From Sphingomonas sp. LR60 (GTDB lineage Bacteria; Pseudomonadota; Alphaproteobacteria; Sphingomonadales; Sphingomonadaceae): 64,000 nucleotides of DNA. Under the pieces are notes generated by a model that was given only the letters and a program-made list of their open reading frames with translations, did no database searches and was not told the origin of the DNA. The position numbers and the translations under genes were made by a program. Of the stretch, positions 35,992 to 45,107 are shown piece by piece. The stretch is from positions 3,350,501 through 3,414,500 of the forward strand of contig NZ_JASPFK010000001.1 of the NCBI RefSeq assembly GCF_036855935.1, written 5' to 3'. Within the stretch, counting starts at the first letter, position 1. Each line of letters starts with the position of its first letter.

Positions 35992-37386
35992 TCAGGCGCG
36001 CGCTTGAACGGCGCTTGGTCGCAACTTCACTCTCTTCGGACTGCGCTTCAATATGGACGGCGGATGGATGCTGGCCGCCGTAAGCCCGGTTAGAAGGATC
36101 AGCATCAGCATCGTCGTGTCCATCGCCTCCCCGTAAGCGTAGGTGACCAACATGGTAATCATGTAGAGCGGCGCGCGCGCCGTTGCGGGCGAGTTGAGCC
36201 AGCCGTGGTTGGCCACATGTGCGACGGCGCGCCAGCCGATCGCCGCCAGATACGACAGCACGATGATGATTCCGACCATGCCATTCTCGGCCGGGACGCG
36301 GTGCCGCTCACCATGCACGTTCATCGAGAGGCCGCCGCTCACGCTGCCAACGCCGTACCGTTGCCTTGCCCATGCCTGATAACCGGTCGCACCGACACCG
36401 AAGACCGGGTGTTGCGCGAACAGATTGTCGGCATTTCGATTGACGAAGGTTCGGATCTCATCGCTGTGATCGGCGATACTCCTGATCGTGAGGAACGCGC
36501 GCGTGGGGATCTTGGACGTGTCCTCCGAACCGCCGCTCAGCTGTTTGCCGACATAGGAGTTCGGAAAGGCGGCGAGGAATGCCAGCGCGCCAGCCATGCT
36601 GACGGCGACGATCGTCGCCTTCACCGTGATCGAGGCACGCGACAGGAAGAATATACCCGCGACCAGGAGATACGCTTTTCGCTCGCCGCTCAGCAGGATG
36701 ATGCCCGTCAGGCAGATCAGCAATGCGTACCAAGTCCCATTCGAGCGACGACGGATATCATCCTCGAAGTAGAATAACGCCACCACCGATGCCGAGAAAG
36801 CAAACTTCGTATCCAGCAGGTATTTCCACGTGACGATCTTGCCGTGGGATAAGTGATAGATGATGATATGAAGAAGCACCGCCGCGTTTAGCCAGGCGAA
36901 GCGGCGATAGAACTTCTTGGCGGTTTCCAGATCGGCAGCCGCCAGATATTTGGCGATGGCGAGCCCCCCGGCGACGACAAGGGTGAATTGAACCGTCCGG
37001 CTCGCTCCTTCATTGGATGAAACCAGATAGGCGGCCAAGGAGCCAAGACCGACGTACGCGATGCCGAGACCGACGATCGGCACGGAGGGATGCCACTCAG
37101 CCTTCCTCAACCGGTACAAGGAGCCGCTAAGCAGCACGAGGAGCGCGAGCCCAAGCGGAAGCACTTTGTACAAAAGGGAGAGGTACAGGGCTAACGTAGC
37201 GAACTGGAACCACTGTCCCGGAATGGGAGCCGTCGTAGCGAAACGCTGAGCGCGCGCGCGAAGACGTGCGCTGTTGGCGAATCGTACCGAATGACCTCCG
37301 GCCTGGCTCACCGCACCGCCAACGGGCTGGCGAAGAGCCGGCGACCTCCGCATTCGTAGACTGCCAAGCCCTACCTTCTCGTCCAC
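35992..37386 (-). CDS. O-antigen ligase/polymerase family membrane protein
   Basis: 464 residues with about ten membrane segments and a large periplasmic loop near 300-350. The loop has the Wzy_C-type pattern: PVFGVGATGYQAWARQRYG, then NVHGERHRVPAENGMVGIII, resembling the conserved H...E.G..G of WaaL/Wzy proteins. These join or polymerise O-antigen units in the periplasm. The GTG start at 37386 is weak; MRRSPALRQ 33 bases further in is an alternative. Codon use and GC look lower than in neighbours, hinting at transfer, as is frequent for surface-polysaccharide genes. No glycosyltransferase lies beside it. Confidence 0.78.
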   Translation of the reverse strand: MDEKVGLGSLRMRRSPALRQPVGGAVSQAGGHSVRFANSARLRARAQRFATTAPIPGQWFQFATLALYLSLLYKVLPLGLALLVLLSGSLYRLRKAEWHPSVPIVGLGIAYVGLGSLAAYLVSSNEGASRTVQFTLVVAGGLAIAKYLAAADLETAKKFYRRFAWLNAAVLLHIIIYHLSHGKIVTWKYLLDTKFAFSASVVALFYFEDDIRRRSNGTWYALLICLTGIILLSGERKAYLLVAGIFFLSRASITVKATIVAVSMAGALAFLAAFPNSYVGKQLSGGSEDTSKIPTRAFLTIRSIADHSDEIRTFVNRNADNLFAQHPVFGVGATGYQAWARQRYGVGSVSGGLSMNVHGERHRVPAENGMVGIIIVLSYLAAIGWRAVAHVANHGWLNSPATARAPLYMITMLVTYAYGEAMDTTMLMLILLTGLTAASIHPPSILKRSPKRVKLRPSAVQARA

Positions 37387-37616
37387 TTGCCTGTCGCTCC
37401 GTCGTCTACCGCACGCCGAGCGCGCACCTGAAGGCCACGCGCAACAAGCGCGTCACTGCAAGCCTCTGTACTCTTCCATACCCCTCTAACGAAGCGGATT
37501 TTGGCCGAGGTTGCGCGGGGATTGCCCAAGATTGCCATCGGCCGCCGAGCTGCCCGTGCTGAGGGCGCGATCACCTGAAGCTCGCTCGGACAGCAGCTGC
37601 GCTTCATCGCGCGCCA

Positions 37617-38642
37617 TCAGGGAAGGAGGAGCGAGGCATCCCCGTAGGAGTAGAAGCGGTAGTCATTCTCGATCGCGTAAGCGTAAGCCGCCTGCATCCG
37701 GTCGAGCCCCATCAGCGCCGATACCAGCATGAACAGCGTCGAGCGCGGCAGATGGAAGTTGGTCATCAGGCCGTCGATCCCGCGAAAGCGATAACCGGGG
37801 GTAATGAAGATCGACGTGTCGCCTTCGAACGGCTGGATGCGGCCATCCTGATCGGTCGCGCTCTCGACCAGCCGTAGCGAGGTGGTGCCGACCGCGATCA
37901 CCCGCCCGCCGCCCGCGCGCACCGCGTTGAGGCGGTCTGCGGTGGCGGGATCGATACGGCCCCATTCGGCGTGCATCTTGTGGTCGGCGGTATCCTCCGC
38001 CTTTACCGGCAGGAAGGTGCCCGCGCCGACATGGAGCGTCAGCGTGGCGTGCTCGACACCCGCCAATTCGAGCGCGGCGAGCAGCGCGGGGGTGAAGTGC
38101 AGCGCGGCGGTCGGCGCGGCGACCGCGCCCGGCTCGGCGGCGAACATCGTCTGATAATCCTGCGTATCGCGCGCGTCGGTGTCGCGCTTGCCCGCGATAT
38201 AGGGCGGCAACGGCATCCGCCCGGCGCGTTCCAGCAGCAGCTCGACCGGGTCGTCGCCCGCAAAGACCAGCGCCCAGCTCCCGTCTTCGGCACGGTCGTG
38301 CGCGGTGGCGACGACCTGCTGTCCGAAGTCGATCGCGTCGCCGTCGCGCAGCCGCCGCGCGTTGCGGACGAACGCGCGCCAGCGGCGCGGCCCCTCACGC
38401 TTGTGGAGCGTCGCGCCGATCCGCGCCGATCCGCGTGTGCCTTCGAGTTGTGCCGGGATCACGCGCGTATCGTTGAAGACCAGCAAGTCGCCGGCGCGGA
38501 GCTGCGACGGGAGGTCGGAGACGACGCGATCCGTTAGCCCCTCGGGGGTGACCACCAGCAGCCGCGCCGCGTCGCGCGGGGCGGCGGGGCGCAAGGCGAT
38601 CCGCTCCGGCGGGAGCGTGAAGTCGAACAGATCGACGTTCAT
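37617..38642 (-). CDS. queA: S-adenosylmethionine:tRNA ribosyltransferase-isomerase
   Basis: 341 residues. QueA transfers the ribosyl part of SAM to 7-aminomethyl-7-deazaguanine in tRNA to make epoxyqueuosine, in the cytoplasm. Family motifs are present: [19 protein letters not shown] at the start, [61 protein letters not shown], and [19 protein letters not shown] near the end. ATG 38642 is 4 bases after the cyclophilin stop, so the two are one transcript. The usual partner tgt does not follow. Confidence 0.96.
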   Translation of the reverse strand: MNVDLFDFTLPPERIALRPAAPRDAARLLVVTPEGLTDRVVSDLPSQLRAGDLLVFNDTRVIPAQLEGTRGSARIGATLHKREGPRRWRAFVRNARRLRDGDAIDFGQQVVATAHDRAEDGSWALVFAGDDPVELLLERAGRMPLPPYIAGKRDTDARDTQDYQTMFAAEPGAVAAPTAALHFTPALLAALELAGVEHATLTLHVGAGTFLPVKAEDTADHKMHAEWGRIDPATADRLNAVRAGGGRVIAVGTTSLRLVESATDQDGRIQPFEGDTSIFITPGYRFRGIDGLMTNFHLPRSTLFMLVSALMGLDRMQAAYAYAIENDYRFYSYGDASLLLP

Positions 38643-38646
38643 CGTG

Positions 38647-39330
38647 TCAGCGGCGGGTAGCGGTCTTCTTCGGCGAAGGCTTCGCCGCGGCCGGTGTGGT
38701 GCCGGGCAGCGTCGGAAGCGTCGCCGGCAGCGTCGGCGCGGCCGCGGCTGGCAGCGGCTGATAGGCCGGGGGATTGTCCGAGGCGATATAGGCATGGACG
38801 ATCCGCGACGGGTTCTGCGGCGGCTCGCCCTTCTCGATCGCGTCGACATAGTTCATGCCAGTCAGGACGCGCCCGAACACGGTGTACTTCTTGTCGAGCT
38901 GGAAGCGCGGTTGCAGCACGATGTAGAACTGGCTGTTCGCGCTGTCCTCCTTCTCCGCACGCGCCGCCGCCACCGCGCCGCGGACGTGCGGCAAATAGTT
39001 GAACTCGGCGGGCAGGTCGGGAAGCGTGCTGCCGCCGGTGCCGTCACCCTTGGGATCGCCGCCCTGCGCCATGAAGCCGTCGATGACGCGGTGGAAGACG
39101 AGTCCATCGTAGAAATGCTGGCGCGTCAGCGTCTTGATCCGGTCGACCATCTTCGGTGCGACATCGGGACGCAGCGCCACCTCGACCCGGCCGCCCGTCG
39201 AGAGATCGAGCACCCAGATGTTGGTCTTGTCGCTGAGCGGCGGAGCGGGAAGCCGGTCCTGCGCGGCAACGGGGGTGGCGACAGACACGGTCGCGGCGAG
39301 CGCGGCGGCGAGAAGGGCGATCGGGCGCAT
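38647..39330 (-). CDS. Periplasmic cyclophilin-type peptidyl-prolyl isomerase
   Basis: 227 residues with a signal peptide ([19 protein letters not shown]). The cyclophilin domain has [47 protein letters not shown] and [11 protein letters not shown], including the active-site Arg in FHRV and the QFYI strand. The C-terminus is an Ala/Pro/Thr/Lys-rich tail. It helps fold exported proteins. It lies directly upstream of queA in the same direction. Confidence 0.93.
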   Translation of the reverse strand: MRPIALLAAALAATVSVATPVAAQDRLPAPPLSDKTNIWVLDLSTGGRVEVALRPDVAPKMVDRIKTLTRQHFYDGLVFHRVIDGFMAQGGDPKGDGTGGSTLPDLPAEFNYLPHVRGAVAAARAEKEDSANSQFYIVLQPRFQLDKKYTVFGRVLTGMNYVDAIEKGEPPQNPSRIVHAYIASDNPPAYQPLPAAAAPTLPATLPTLPGTTPAAAKPSPKKTATRR

Positions 39331-39433
39331 CGGGTCTTTCGGATCGGATCAGTGGATTCTGCTTCGCCCTAGACCAGAAACGCGCTTGCGCCAAACTGAA
39401 CGCGTGCGGGGGTTGGGACGAGAATCTACCATC

Positions 39434-39526
39434 GTCATCCCCGCGAAGGCGGGGATCCAGACGCGCAGGTCTGTCGATAGAGGCGCGGCACCGGAGGTTG
39501 TGGATTCTCGCCTTCGCGGGAATGAC
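39434..39526. repeat. Intergenic palindromic repeat, type C
   Basis: Arms 39434-39459 (starting GTCATCCCCGCGAAGGCGGG) and 39501-39526 (ending CGCCTTCGCGGGAATGAC) pair around a 41-base loop. The same unit recurs at 49396-49487. It is a common sphingomonad intergenic element and fills most of the 288-base gap between the cyclophilin gene and coaD. Confidence 0.75.
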
Positions 39527-39618
39527 GGAGAAGCGGCAAGGAATGACGGAAAGAGCGGGAGGAACGGCGTAGAGTCGGTGGGACTGACGGAACGAAGGTG
39601 GGGAAAGACCCAGAAAAC

Positions 39619-40119
39619 TCAGCTACCCCGGCGTCCGTCGCGCTCGACGCGGGCCACCACCTCTTCGCAGACTGCCGGGCTGACGAACTTGCCGATATGC
39701 CCGCCGAAGATCGCAATCTCCTTGACCAGTCGTGACGCGATCGGTTGCAGGCAGACGTCGGCCATCAGGAAGACCGTCTCGATCCGGTCGTTCAGCTGCT
39801 GGTTCATCCCCGCCATCTGATATTCGTACTCGAAGTCGGCGACGGCGCGCAGGCCGCGGACGATCATCGTCGCGCGCTCACGCTCGGCGAAATCCATGAG
39901 CAGCGAGTCGAACGAGACGACACGAATGTCGCCGCCGATGTCGGCGACCTCGCGCTCGACCATCGCCATCCGCTCGTCGAGCGAGAACATCGGCGACTTG
40001 CCGGGATTGGTGGTAACGCCGACGACCAGTCGATCGACCAGCTTCGCGCCACGCCGGATGATGTCCATATGCCCCAGCGTGACCGGATCGAAGGTGCCGG
40101 GATAGACGCCGATACGCAT
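39619..40119 (-). CDS. coaD: Phosphopantetheine adenylyltransferase
   Basis: 166 residues. CoaD adenylates 4'-phosphopantetheine, the fourth step of coenzyme A synthesis. The nucleotidyltransferase motif GTFDPVTLGH (8-17) holds the T/HxGH pair. VDRLVVGVTTNPGKSPMFSLDER, MIVRGLRAVADFEYEYQMAGMN and SRLVKEIAIFGG are typical. It follows ispA by 15 bases in the xseB-ispA-coaD run. Confidence 0.97.
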   Translation of the reverse strand: MRIGVYPGTFDPVTLGHMDIIRRGAKLVDRLVVGVTTNPGKSPMFSLDERMAMVEREVADIGGDIRVVSFDSLLMDFAERERATMIVRGLRAVADFEYEYQMAGMNQQLNDRIETVFLMADVCLQPIASRLVKEIAIFGGHIGKFVSPAVCEEVVARVERDGRRGS

Positions 40120-40134
40120 GGGAAAGCCTTCCGG

Positions 40135-41043
40135 TCAGCCGCGACGGTCGATGACGAAGCGCGCGATCGCGCGGAGCAGCTCGGCCTCCTCGCCATAGCT
40201 GCGCAGATGGTCGATCGCCTGGTCGACCAGCATCCGCGATTGCTGGCGCGCGCGGTCGACGCCGAGCAGCGAGACGAACGTCTCCTTGCCCTGTTCGCCG
40301 TCCTTGCGCAGCTTCTTGCCCGCCAGTTCCTCGTCGCCCTCGACGTCGAGCAGGTCGTCGACGATCTGGAAGGCGAGCCCCAGGTCGTGCGCATAGCCGC
40401 GCAAGTGCCGGCGGCCCTCCGGCGGGATGCGCGCGAGGATCGCACCACCCTCCACCGCTGCGCCGATCAGCGCACCGGTCTTCATTTGCTGGAGCCGGGT
40501 GACGGTGCCCAGGTCGAAACGGGTGCCGTCGGCCTTGAGGTCCATCGCCTGCCCGCCCGCCATTCCCGACGGACCGGAGGCGCGCGCGAGGTCGGCGATC
40601 AACTCGGCACGAACGAACGGATCGGCGTGTGTCGCCGGATCGGCGAGCACCTCGAATGCCAAGGCGTGGAGGCAGTCGCCCGCGAGGATCGCGGTCGCCT
40701 CGTCGAACGCCTTGTGGACGGTGGCCTTGCCGTGGCGCAGGTCGTCGTCGTCCATTGCGGGCAGATCGTCGTGGATCAGCGAATAGACATGGATCGCCTC
40801 CAGCGCGGTCGCGACGCGCCCCGCGGCATCACGCGAGACGTCGAACAGCCGCGCGGTGGCGAACACCAGCAACGGGCGCAGCCGCTTGCCGCCGCCGATC
40901 GTGGCGTGGCGCATCGCGCGGTACAGGTCCGCGCGAGGATCGTTCGGGATCGGCAACAGCGCGTCGAAGCGCCGGTCCATTTCCGCCGACACTTCCTTCA
41001 GCGCCGCTTTCAGCTGCGGCGAGGCGTTGGCGGCGACGTTCAT
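40135..41043 (-). CDS. ispA: Farnesyl diphosphate synthase (polyprenyl synthetase)
   Basis: 302 residues. It condenses isopentenyl and dimethylallyl diphosphate to farnesyl diphosphate for quinones, carotenoids and undecaprenol. The first Asp-rich motif is DDLPAMDDDD (92-101), the second is FQIVDDLLDVEGD, and GGKRLRPLL carries the diphosphate-binding Lys/Arg. The start overlaps the xseB stop by 4 bases, the typical xseB-ispA arrangement. Confidence 0.96.
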   Translation of the reverse strand: MNVAANASPQLKAALKEVSAEMDRRFDALLPIPNDPRADLYRAMRHATIGGGKRLRPLLVFATARLFDVSRDAAGRVATALEAIHVYSLIHDDLPAMDDDDLRHGKATVHKAFDEATAILAGDCLHALAFEVLADPATHADPFVRAELIADLARASGPSGMAGGQAMDLKADGTRFDLGTVTRLQQMKTGALIGAAVEGGAILARIPPEGRRHLRGYAHDLGLAFQIVDDLLDVEGDEELAGKKLRKDGEQGKETFVSLLGVDRARQQSRMLVDQAIDHLRSYGEEAELLRAIARFVIDRRG

Positions 41044-41279
41044 CCGGCGGCGAACGGCTCGACCGCGGCGGGGCGCCCGTCGGCACCGGTACGGATCGCC
41101 TCGATCCGCGCCTGTGCGGCATCCAGCCGGTCGGCGCAGCGTTGCCGCAGCACGCTGCCGCGCTCGTAAAGGCGGATCGCCTCCTCCAGCGGGGTGTCAC
41201 CCGATTCCAGCCGCGCGACGATCTCCTCGAGCTCGCGTAGACCGGCTTCGAAGGACGGCGTCTCGGTCGTATTCTCCAT
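41040..41279 (-). CDS. xseB: Exodeoxyribonuclease VII small subunit
   Basis: 79 residues, normal for the family. ATG 41279 begins MENTTETPSFEAGLRELEEI; then VARLESGDTPLEEAIRLYERG, the XseB signature, and a C-terminal helix (RCADRLDAAQARIEAI). It pairs with XseA to degrade single-stranded DNA. It overlaps ispA by 4 bases. Confidence 0.95.
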   Translation of the reverse strand: MENTTETPSFEAGLRELEEIVARLESGDTPLEEAIRLYERGSVLRQRCADRLDAAQARIEAIRTGADGRPAAVEPFAAG

Positions 41280-41329
41280 GATCGGGCTATGCGCCGGGCA
41301 AGCCTGACGGGTCAAGGAGATGCGGCAGG

Positions 41330-41620
41330 TTAGGCCGCGCGGCGCTGCATCCCGCCGAGCACGTCGCGCGCGGCGCGCTGTGCGGTGGCGATTTCGCGTG
41401 CGGTCATGTCCTCGGCGATGTCCGAACGGGCGGCAGCCGCCGCGTCATTGCCCCAGGCCGCCGACAGGTTGAACCACTTGTGCGCCTCGATCAGGTCGAG
41501 GACGGCACCCATGGTGCCGGTCGAATAGGCGACGCCCAGGTCGTAGGCGGCGTCGGTATCGCCGCGGGTCGCTTCGTTGATGCGGCGCGCCAGTAGCGCG
41601 GTATCAAAATCACTTACCAT
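41330..41620 (-). CDS. Small Sel1-repeat-like protein
   Basis: 96 residues from ATG 41620, behind GAGGGG. The centre (DAAYDLGVAYSTGTM, then DLIEAHKWFNLSAAWGND) is a Sel1/TPR-like unit, with helical pairs usually used for protein contacts. No signal peptide is seen. A CtrA-like site lies about 60 bases upstream. The function is unknown. Confidence 0.75.
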   Translation of the reverse strand: MVSDFDTALLARRINEATRGDTDAAYDLGVAYSTGTMGAVLDLIEAHKWFNLSAAWGNDAAAAARSDIAEDMTAREIATAQRAARDVLGGMQRRAA

Positions 41621-41678
41621 CGGATCACCCCTCAATCCTTCAATGTGAAGAGGAGTGTGCACCGATTCGGCTCACCAA

Positions 41679-41686
41679 ATGGTTAA
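41679..41686 (-). promoter_or_regulatory. CtrA-like site ATGGTTAA (TTAACCAT on minus)
   Basis: Full 8-base match on the minus strand in the 109-base gap between panC and the Sel1-like gene, upstream of the latter. Assignment rests on the motif only. Confidence 0.35.
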
Positions 41687-41729
41687 GAGCGCGAACACCT
41701 AAGTGATTGAGAATACGCGATGTCGTCGA

Positions 41730-42572
41730 TCAGGACGGATCGACCGCGAGGTTGTCGATCAGCCTTGTGTTGCCGAGCCGCGCGGCGGCGAGCAACTGCC
41801 GACGCCGGCCCGGAGCGGGGTCGCTTTCGAGCGTTTCGGCATCGACCAGCGTGACGTAATCGATCACGAAGCCCGCCGCGACCAGCGTCGCCTGCGCATC
41901 CGCCAGCGCCTTGGCCGGATCGCCCCCGCCGAGCACCGCGCGCGCCGCGACACCCAGGGCGCGTGGCAAGGCGACCGCCTTCTGGCGCTCCTCGGGCAAC
42001 AGGTAGACGTTGCGCGACGACAGCGCGAGGCCGTCATCCTCGCGCTGGGTGGGCACGCCGGTGATCTCGATATCGAAGTCGAGGTCGGCGACCATCCGGC
42101 GGATCACCGCGAGCTGCTGGAAATCCTTCTCGCCGAAATAGGCGCGAGTCGGGCGAACCTGGTTGAACAGCTTCGCGACGACGGTCGCGACGCCGTCGAA
42201 ATGCCCGGGACGCGCCGCGCCGTCCCAGCCCTCGCTGACGCCCGCGACCGAGACGTTGGTCGCGAAACCGGCAGGGTACATCTGCTCGACCGGGGGCAAC
42301 CACAACAGGTCGCAACCGGCATCGGTGAGCATCGCGATGTCGCTGACCTCCTTGCGGGGGTAGCGCGACAGATCCTCGTTGGCGCCGAACTGCTTCGGGT
42401 TCACGAAGATCGAGGCAACCACCAGGGCGCCCGGCCGCCGCGCGGCCTCGACCAGCGCGATATGCCCGGCGTGGAGCGCGCCCATCGTCGGCACCAACGC
42501 CACCTCACGCCCGTCGGCCGCCGCCGAGCGAAGCGCGGCGCGCAAGCCGGCGAGATCACGATACACTTCCAC
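41730..42572 (-). CDS. panC: Pantothenate synthetase
   Basis: 280 residues. PanC joins pantoate and beta-alanine using ATP. Motifs: LVPTMGALHAGHIALV (HxGH-type ATP site), SIFVNPKQFGANEDLSRYPR, DGVATVVAKLFNQVRP, YFGEKDFQQLAVIRRMV and the ALSSRNVYL loop. It is divergent from mipZ. panB is not adjacent. Confidence 0.97.
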   Translation of the reverse strand: MEVYRDLAGLRAALRSAAADGREVALVPTMGALHAGHIALVEAARRPGALVVASIFVNPKQFGANEDLSRYPRKEVSDIAMLTDAGCDLLWLPPVEQMYPAGFATNVSVAGVSEGWDGAARPGHFDGVATVVAKLFNQVRPTRAYFGEKDFQQLAVIRRMVADLDFDIEITGVPTQREDDGLALSSRNVYLLPEERQKAVALPRALGVAARAVLGGGDPAKALADAQATLVAAGFVIDYVTLVDAETLESDPAPGRRRQLLAAARLGNTRLIDNLAVDPS

Positions 42573-42646
42573 CCGTTACCCCTCGAAACTCGCGGTCGGG
42601 GGTTCTATGGTCGCGGCGGGACGCAATCAATCGAGGATGCGACGAA

Positions 42647-43456
42647 TTGTCCGAAACGGGGACGCAAGCGCCACACGGTCGCACGCACGTGATTGTGTTT
42701 GCGAACGAAAAAGGTGGGACCGGTAAGTCGACAACGGCGGTTCACGTCGCGATCGCCTTGGCCGCGAAGGGCGCACGGGTGGCGTGCATCGATCTCGACC
42801 ATCGCCAGCGGACGCTGGGTCGCTACCTCGACAATCGCGAGGCGACCGCCAAGCGCGCGGGGATCGAGCTGGCCGTGCCGGTCCATGCCACGGGTGACGG
42901 TCGCGCCGACGGCGTCTTCCCGGCGATGTATCGCGACTTCACCGACGGGTTCGACTTCCTGGTGATCGACACGCCGGGGCGCGACGATCCGGCGGCGCGG
43001 ATCGCCGCCGCGCTGGCCGATACGCTGGTCACGCCGATGAACGACAGTTTCGTTGACTTCGACCTGATCGGGCAGGTCGATCCCGAGACGTACAAGGTCG
43101 TGCGCCCCAGCTTCTATTCGGAGCTGATCTGGGACGCCCGCAAGGCGCGCGCGCGTGAGGATGGGACGACGATCGACTGGGTCGTACTGCGCAACCGCCT
43201 GCAATATCTGGAAGCGCGCAACATGCGGCGCGTCTCCGAAGCGCTCGACCAACTGGCCCGGCGGGTCGGCTTCCGGATCATTCCGGGGCTGGGCGAGCGC
43301 GTGATCTATCGCGAACTGTTCCCCAAGGGACTGACGCTGATCGACGCCAAGGAGTTCGGCGGAATGGGGCTGAGCCATGTCGCCGCGCGGCAGGAACTGC
43401 GCGAGATGATGGCCGCGCTGGCGCTGCCCGAAATCGGCGCGACGCAGGCCGCCTGA
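42647..43456 (+). CDS. mipZ: Division-plane positioning ATPase MipZ
   Basis: 269 residues, TTG start at 42647 with GAGG upstream. ParA/MinD-type ATPase with deviant Walker A KGGTGKST (22-29), CIDLDHRQRTLGRYLDNR (switch region) and FDFLVIDTPGRDDPAARI (Walker B). The segment NDSFVDFDLIGQVDPETYKV and the C-terminal EFGGMGLSHVAARQELREM are MipZ-specific. MipZ forms gradients from the chromosome poles and blocks FtsZ, placing the division site in Alphaproteobacteria. It is followed by a J-domain gene after 2 bases. Confidence 0.94.
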   Translation: MSETGTQAPHGRTHVIVFANEKGGTGKSTTAVHVAIALAAKGARVACIDLDHRQRTLGRYLDNREATAKRAGIELAVPVHATGDGRADGVFPAMYRDFTDGFDFLVIDTPGRDDPAARIAAALADTLVTPMNDSFVDFDLIGQVDPETYKVVRPSFYSELIWDARKARAREDGTTIDWVVLRNRLQYLEARNMRRVSEALDQLARRVGFRIIPGLGERVIYRELFPKGLTLIDAKEFGGMGLSHVAARQELREMMAALALPEIGATQAA

Positions 43457-43458
43457 CG

Positions 43459-43725
43459 ATGCTGATGAAATGGATCGTCGCCGCATTGATCATCTGGGGC
43501 GTGTGGATGCTGCTTCGCAAGCCGGCGAAGAAGCGCCCCTCCCCGCTCGGCGAGGCGCGGCGCGTGCTGGGGGTCGATGCGCAGGCCGATGCGGGCGAGA
43601 TCCGGGCCGCGCACCGCCGGCTGATGAGCGAGCTGCATCCTGATCGCGGCGGCTCCGAGCAGCGTGCGCGGCGCGTCAATGCCGCGCGCGACACGTTGCT
43701 GTCGTCGCTCAAGGACCCGCGATGA
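43459..43725 (+). CDS. Membrane-anchored J-domain protein
   Basis: 88 residues. An N-terminal membrane helix (WIVAALIIWGVWMLL, about 5-19) and a basic linker are followed by a C-terminal J domain: ARRVLGVDAQADAGEIRAAHRRL with the HPD tripeptide at 60-62 (ELHPDRGGSEQ). This layout resembles mitochondrial Pam18/Tim14. It should recruit DnaK to the inner membrane. It lies between mipZ (2-base gap) and the phosphohexomutase (4-base overlap). Confidence 0.9.
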   Translation: MLMKWIVAALIIWGVWMLLRKPAKKRPSPLGEARRVLGVDAQADAGEIRAAHRRLMSELHPDRGGSEQRARRVNAARDTLLSSLKDPR

Positions 43726-45092
43726 CGCACCGGCTCTCGCCCGAGATCCTGCGCGCCTATGACATTCGCGGGCGGGTCGGCGACACGCTGACCGAGGCGG
43801 ATGCCTGGGCGGTCGGGCGCGGCTTTGCGACGCGGGTGCGCCGCGCGGGCGGGACGCGGGTCGCGGTCGGCTATGACGGGCGGACGCATTCGCCGATGCT
43901 GGAGGCGGCGCTGGTGGCGGGTCTTACCGCGTCCGGGGTCGATGTCGTCCGTGTCGGTGTCGGACCATCGCCGATGCTCTATTACGCCGCCGCGACGCTA
44001 GAAGTGGATGGCGGCGTACAAGTGACGGGCAGCCATAATCCCCGCGAGGACAATGGCTTCAAGCTTGTGATGCAGGGAAACAGCTTCTGCGGGCCGGACG
44101 TGCGCGATCTCGCGCGGCTCGCCGAGGCCGGCGACTGGGAGAGCGGGGCCGGCAACGTCACCGAGGCCGACGTGCTCGACCGCTACGTCGGCCGGCTGCT
44201 CGACGGCTATGCCGGGGGCACGTACCGGATCGGCTGGGACGCCGGCAACGGCGCCGCCGGGCCGGCGATCGCCAGGCTGACCGCGCAGCTGCCGGGCGAA
44301 CATCACCTGCTGTTCTGCGACATCGACGGCACCTTTCCCAACCACCACCCCGATCCGACGGTGGAGGCCAATCTCGCACCCCTTCAGGCGCTGGTGGCGG
44401 AAAAGAAGCTCGATTTCGGACTGGCTTTCGATGGTGACGGCGACCGGATCGGCGCGGTCGATGCGCAGGGCCGCGTGCTGTGGGGCGACGAGATCCTGTC
44501 GATCCTGATCGCGCCGATCCTCGCCGAATTGCCCGGCAGCACGATCGTCGCCGACGTGAAATCGAGCGATGCCTTGTTCGAGCGGATCACCGCGCTGGGC
44601 GGCACGCCGGTGATGTGGCGAACCGGGCATAGCGAGATCAAGACGAAGATGAAGGAGCTGCACGCGCCGCTGGCGGGCGAGCTGTCCGGACATATCTTCT
44701 TCGCGCACGACTATTACGGGTTCGACGACGCTCTGTATGCCGCGGTGCGGTTGATCCATGCGGTGCATCTGTCGGGACGCTCGCTCACCGCGTTGCGCGA
44801 GGAAAGCTCGGCGCGGGTCGCGACGCCCGAGTGGCGCGTGCCGGTCCCCGAAGTGCGCAAGGTCGCGCTGGTCGAAGAGGTCGCCGCGCAGCTTGCCAGC
44901 CACGGCGCGCGCGTGACGGTGACGGACGGCGTGCGGGTGTCGACCGACGACGGCTGGTGGCTGCTGCGCGCCTCGAACACGCAGGCGGCGCTGACGCTGC
45001 GCGCGGAGGGGCGCGATGCAGAGGCGCTCGCGCGGCTGGTGGCGACGATCGACGCACAACTGGCGGCGTGCGGGCTGTCGCGCAGCAATTAG
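43722..45092 (+). CDS. Phosphomannomutase/phosphoglucomutase (AlgC/ManB type)
   Basis: 456 residues. Interconverts hexose 1- and 6-phosphates for surface sugars. Motifs: ILRAYDIRGRVGDTL at the start, the phosphoserine loop GVQVTGSHNPREDNG, metal loop AFDGDGDRIGAVD, sugar-binding GELSGHIFF and the phosphate-binding tail LRASNTQAALTLRAEG. It overlaps the J-domain gene by 4 bases. A second, glucose-specific phosphoglucomutase lies in the glycogen operon near 62 kb. Confidence 0.95.
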   Translation: MTHRLSPEILRAYDIRGRVGDTLTEADAWAVGRGFATRVRRAGGTRVAVGYDGRTHSPMLEAALVAGLTASGVDVVRVGVGPSPMLYYAAATLEVDGGVQVTGSHNPREDNGFKLVMQGNSFCGPDVRDLARLAEAGDWESGAGNVTEADVLDRYVGRLLDGYAGGTYRIGWDAGNGAAGPAIARLTAQLPGEHHLLFCDIDGTFPNHHPDPTVEANLAPLQALVAEKKLDFGLAFDGDGDRIGAVDAQGRVLWGDEILSILIAPILAELPGSTIVADVKSSDALFERITALGGTPVMWRTGHSEIKTKMKELHAPLAGELSGHIFFAHDYYGFDDALYAAVRLIHAVHLSGRSLTALREESSARVATPEWRVPVPEVRKVALVEEVAAQLASHGARVTVTDGVRVSTDDGWWLLRASNTQAALTLRAEGRDAEALARLVATIDAQLAACGLSRSN

Positions 45093-45107
45093 CGCGCGGT
45101 CCCTCCG

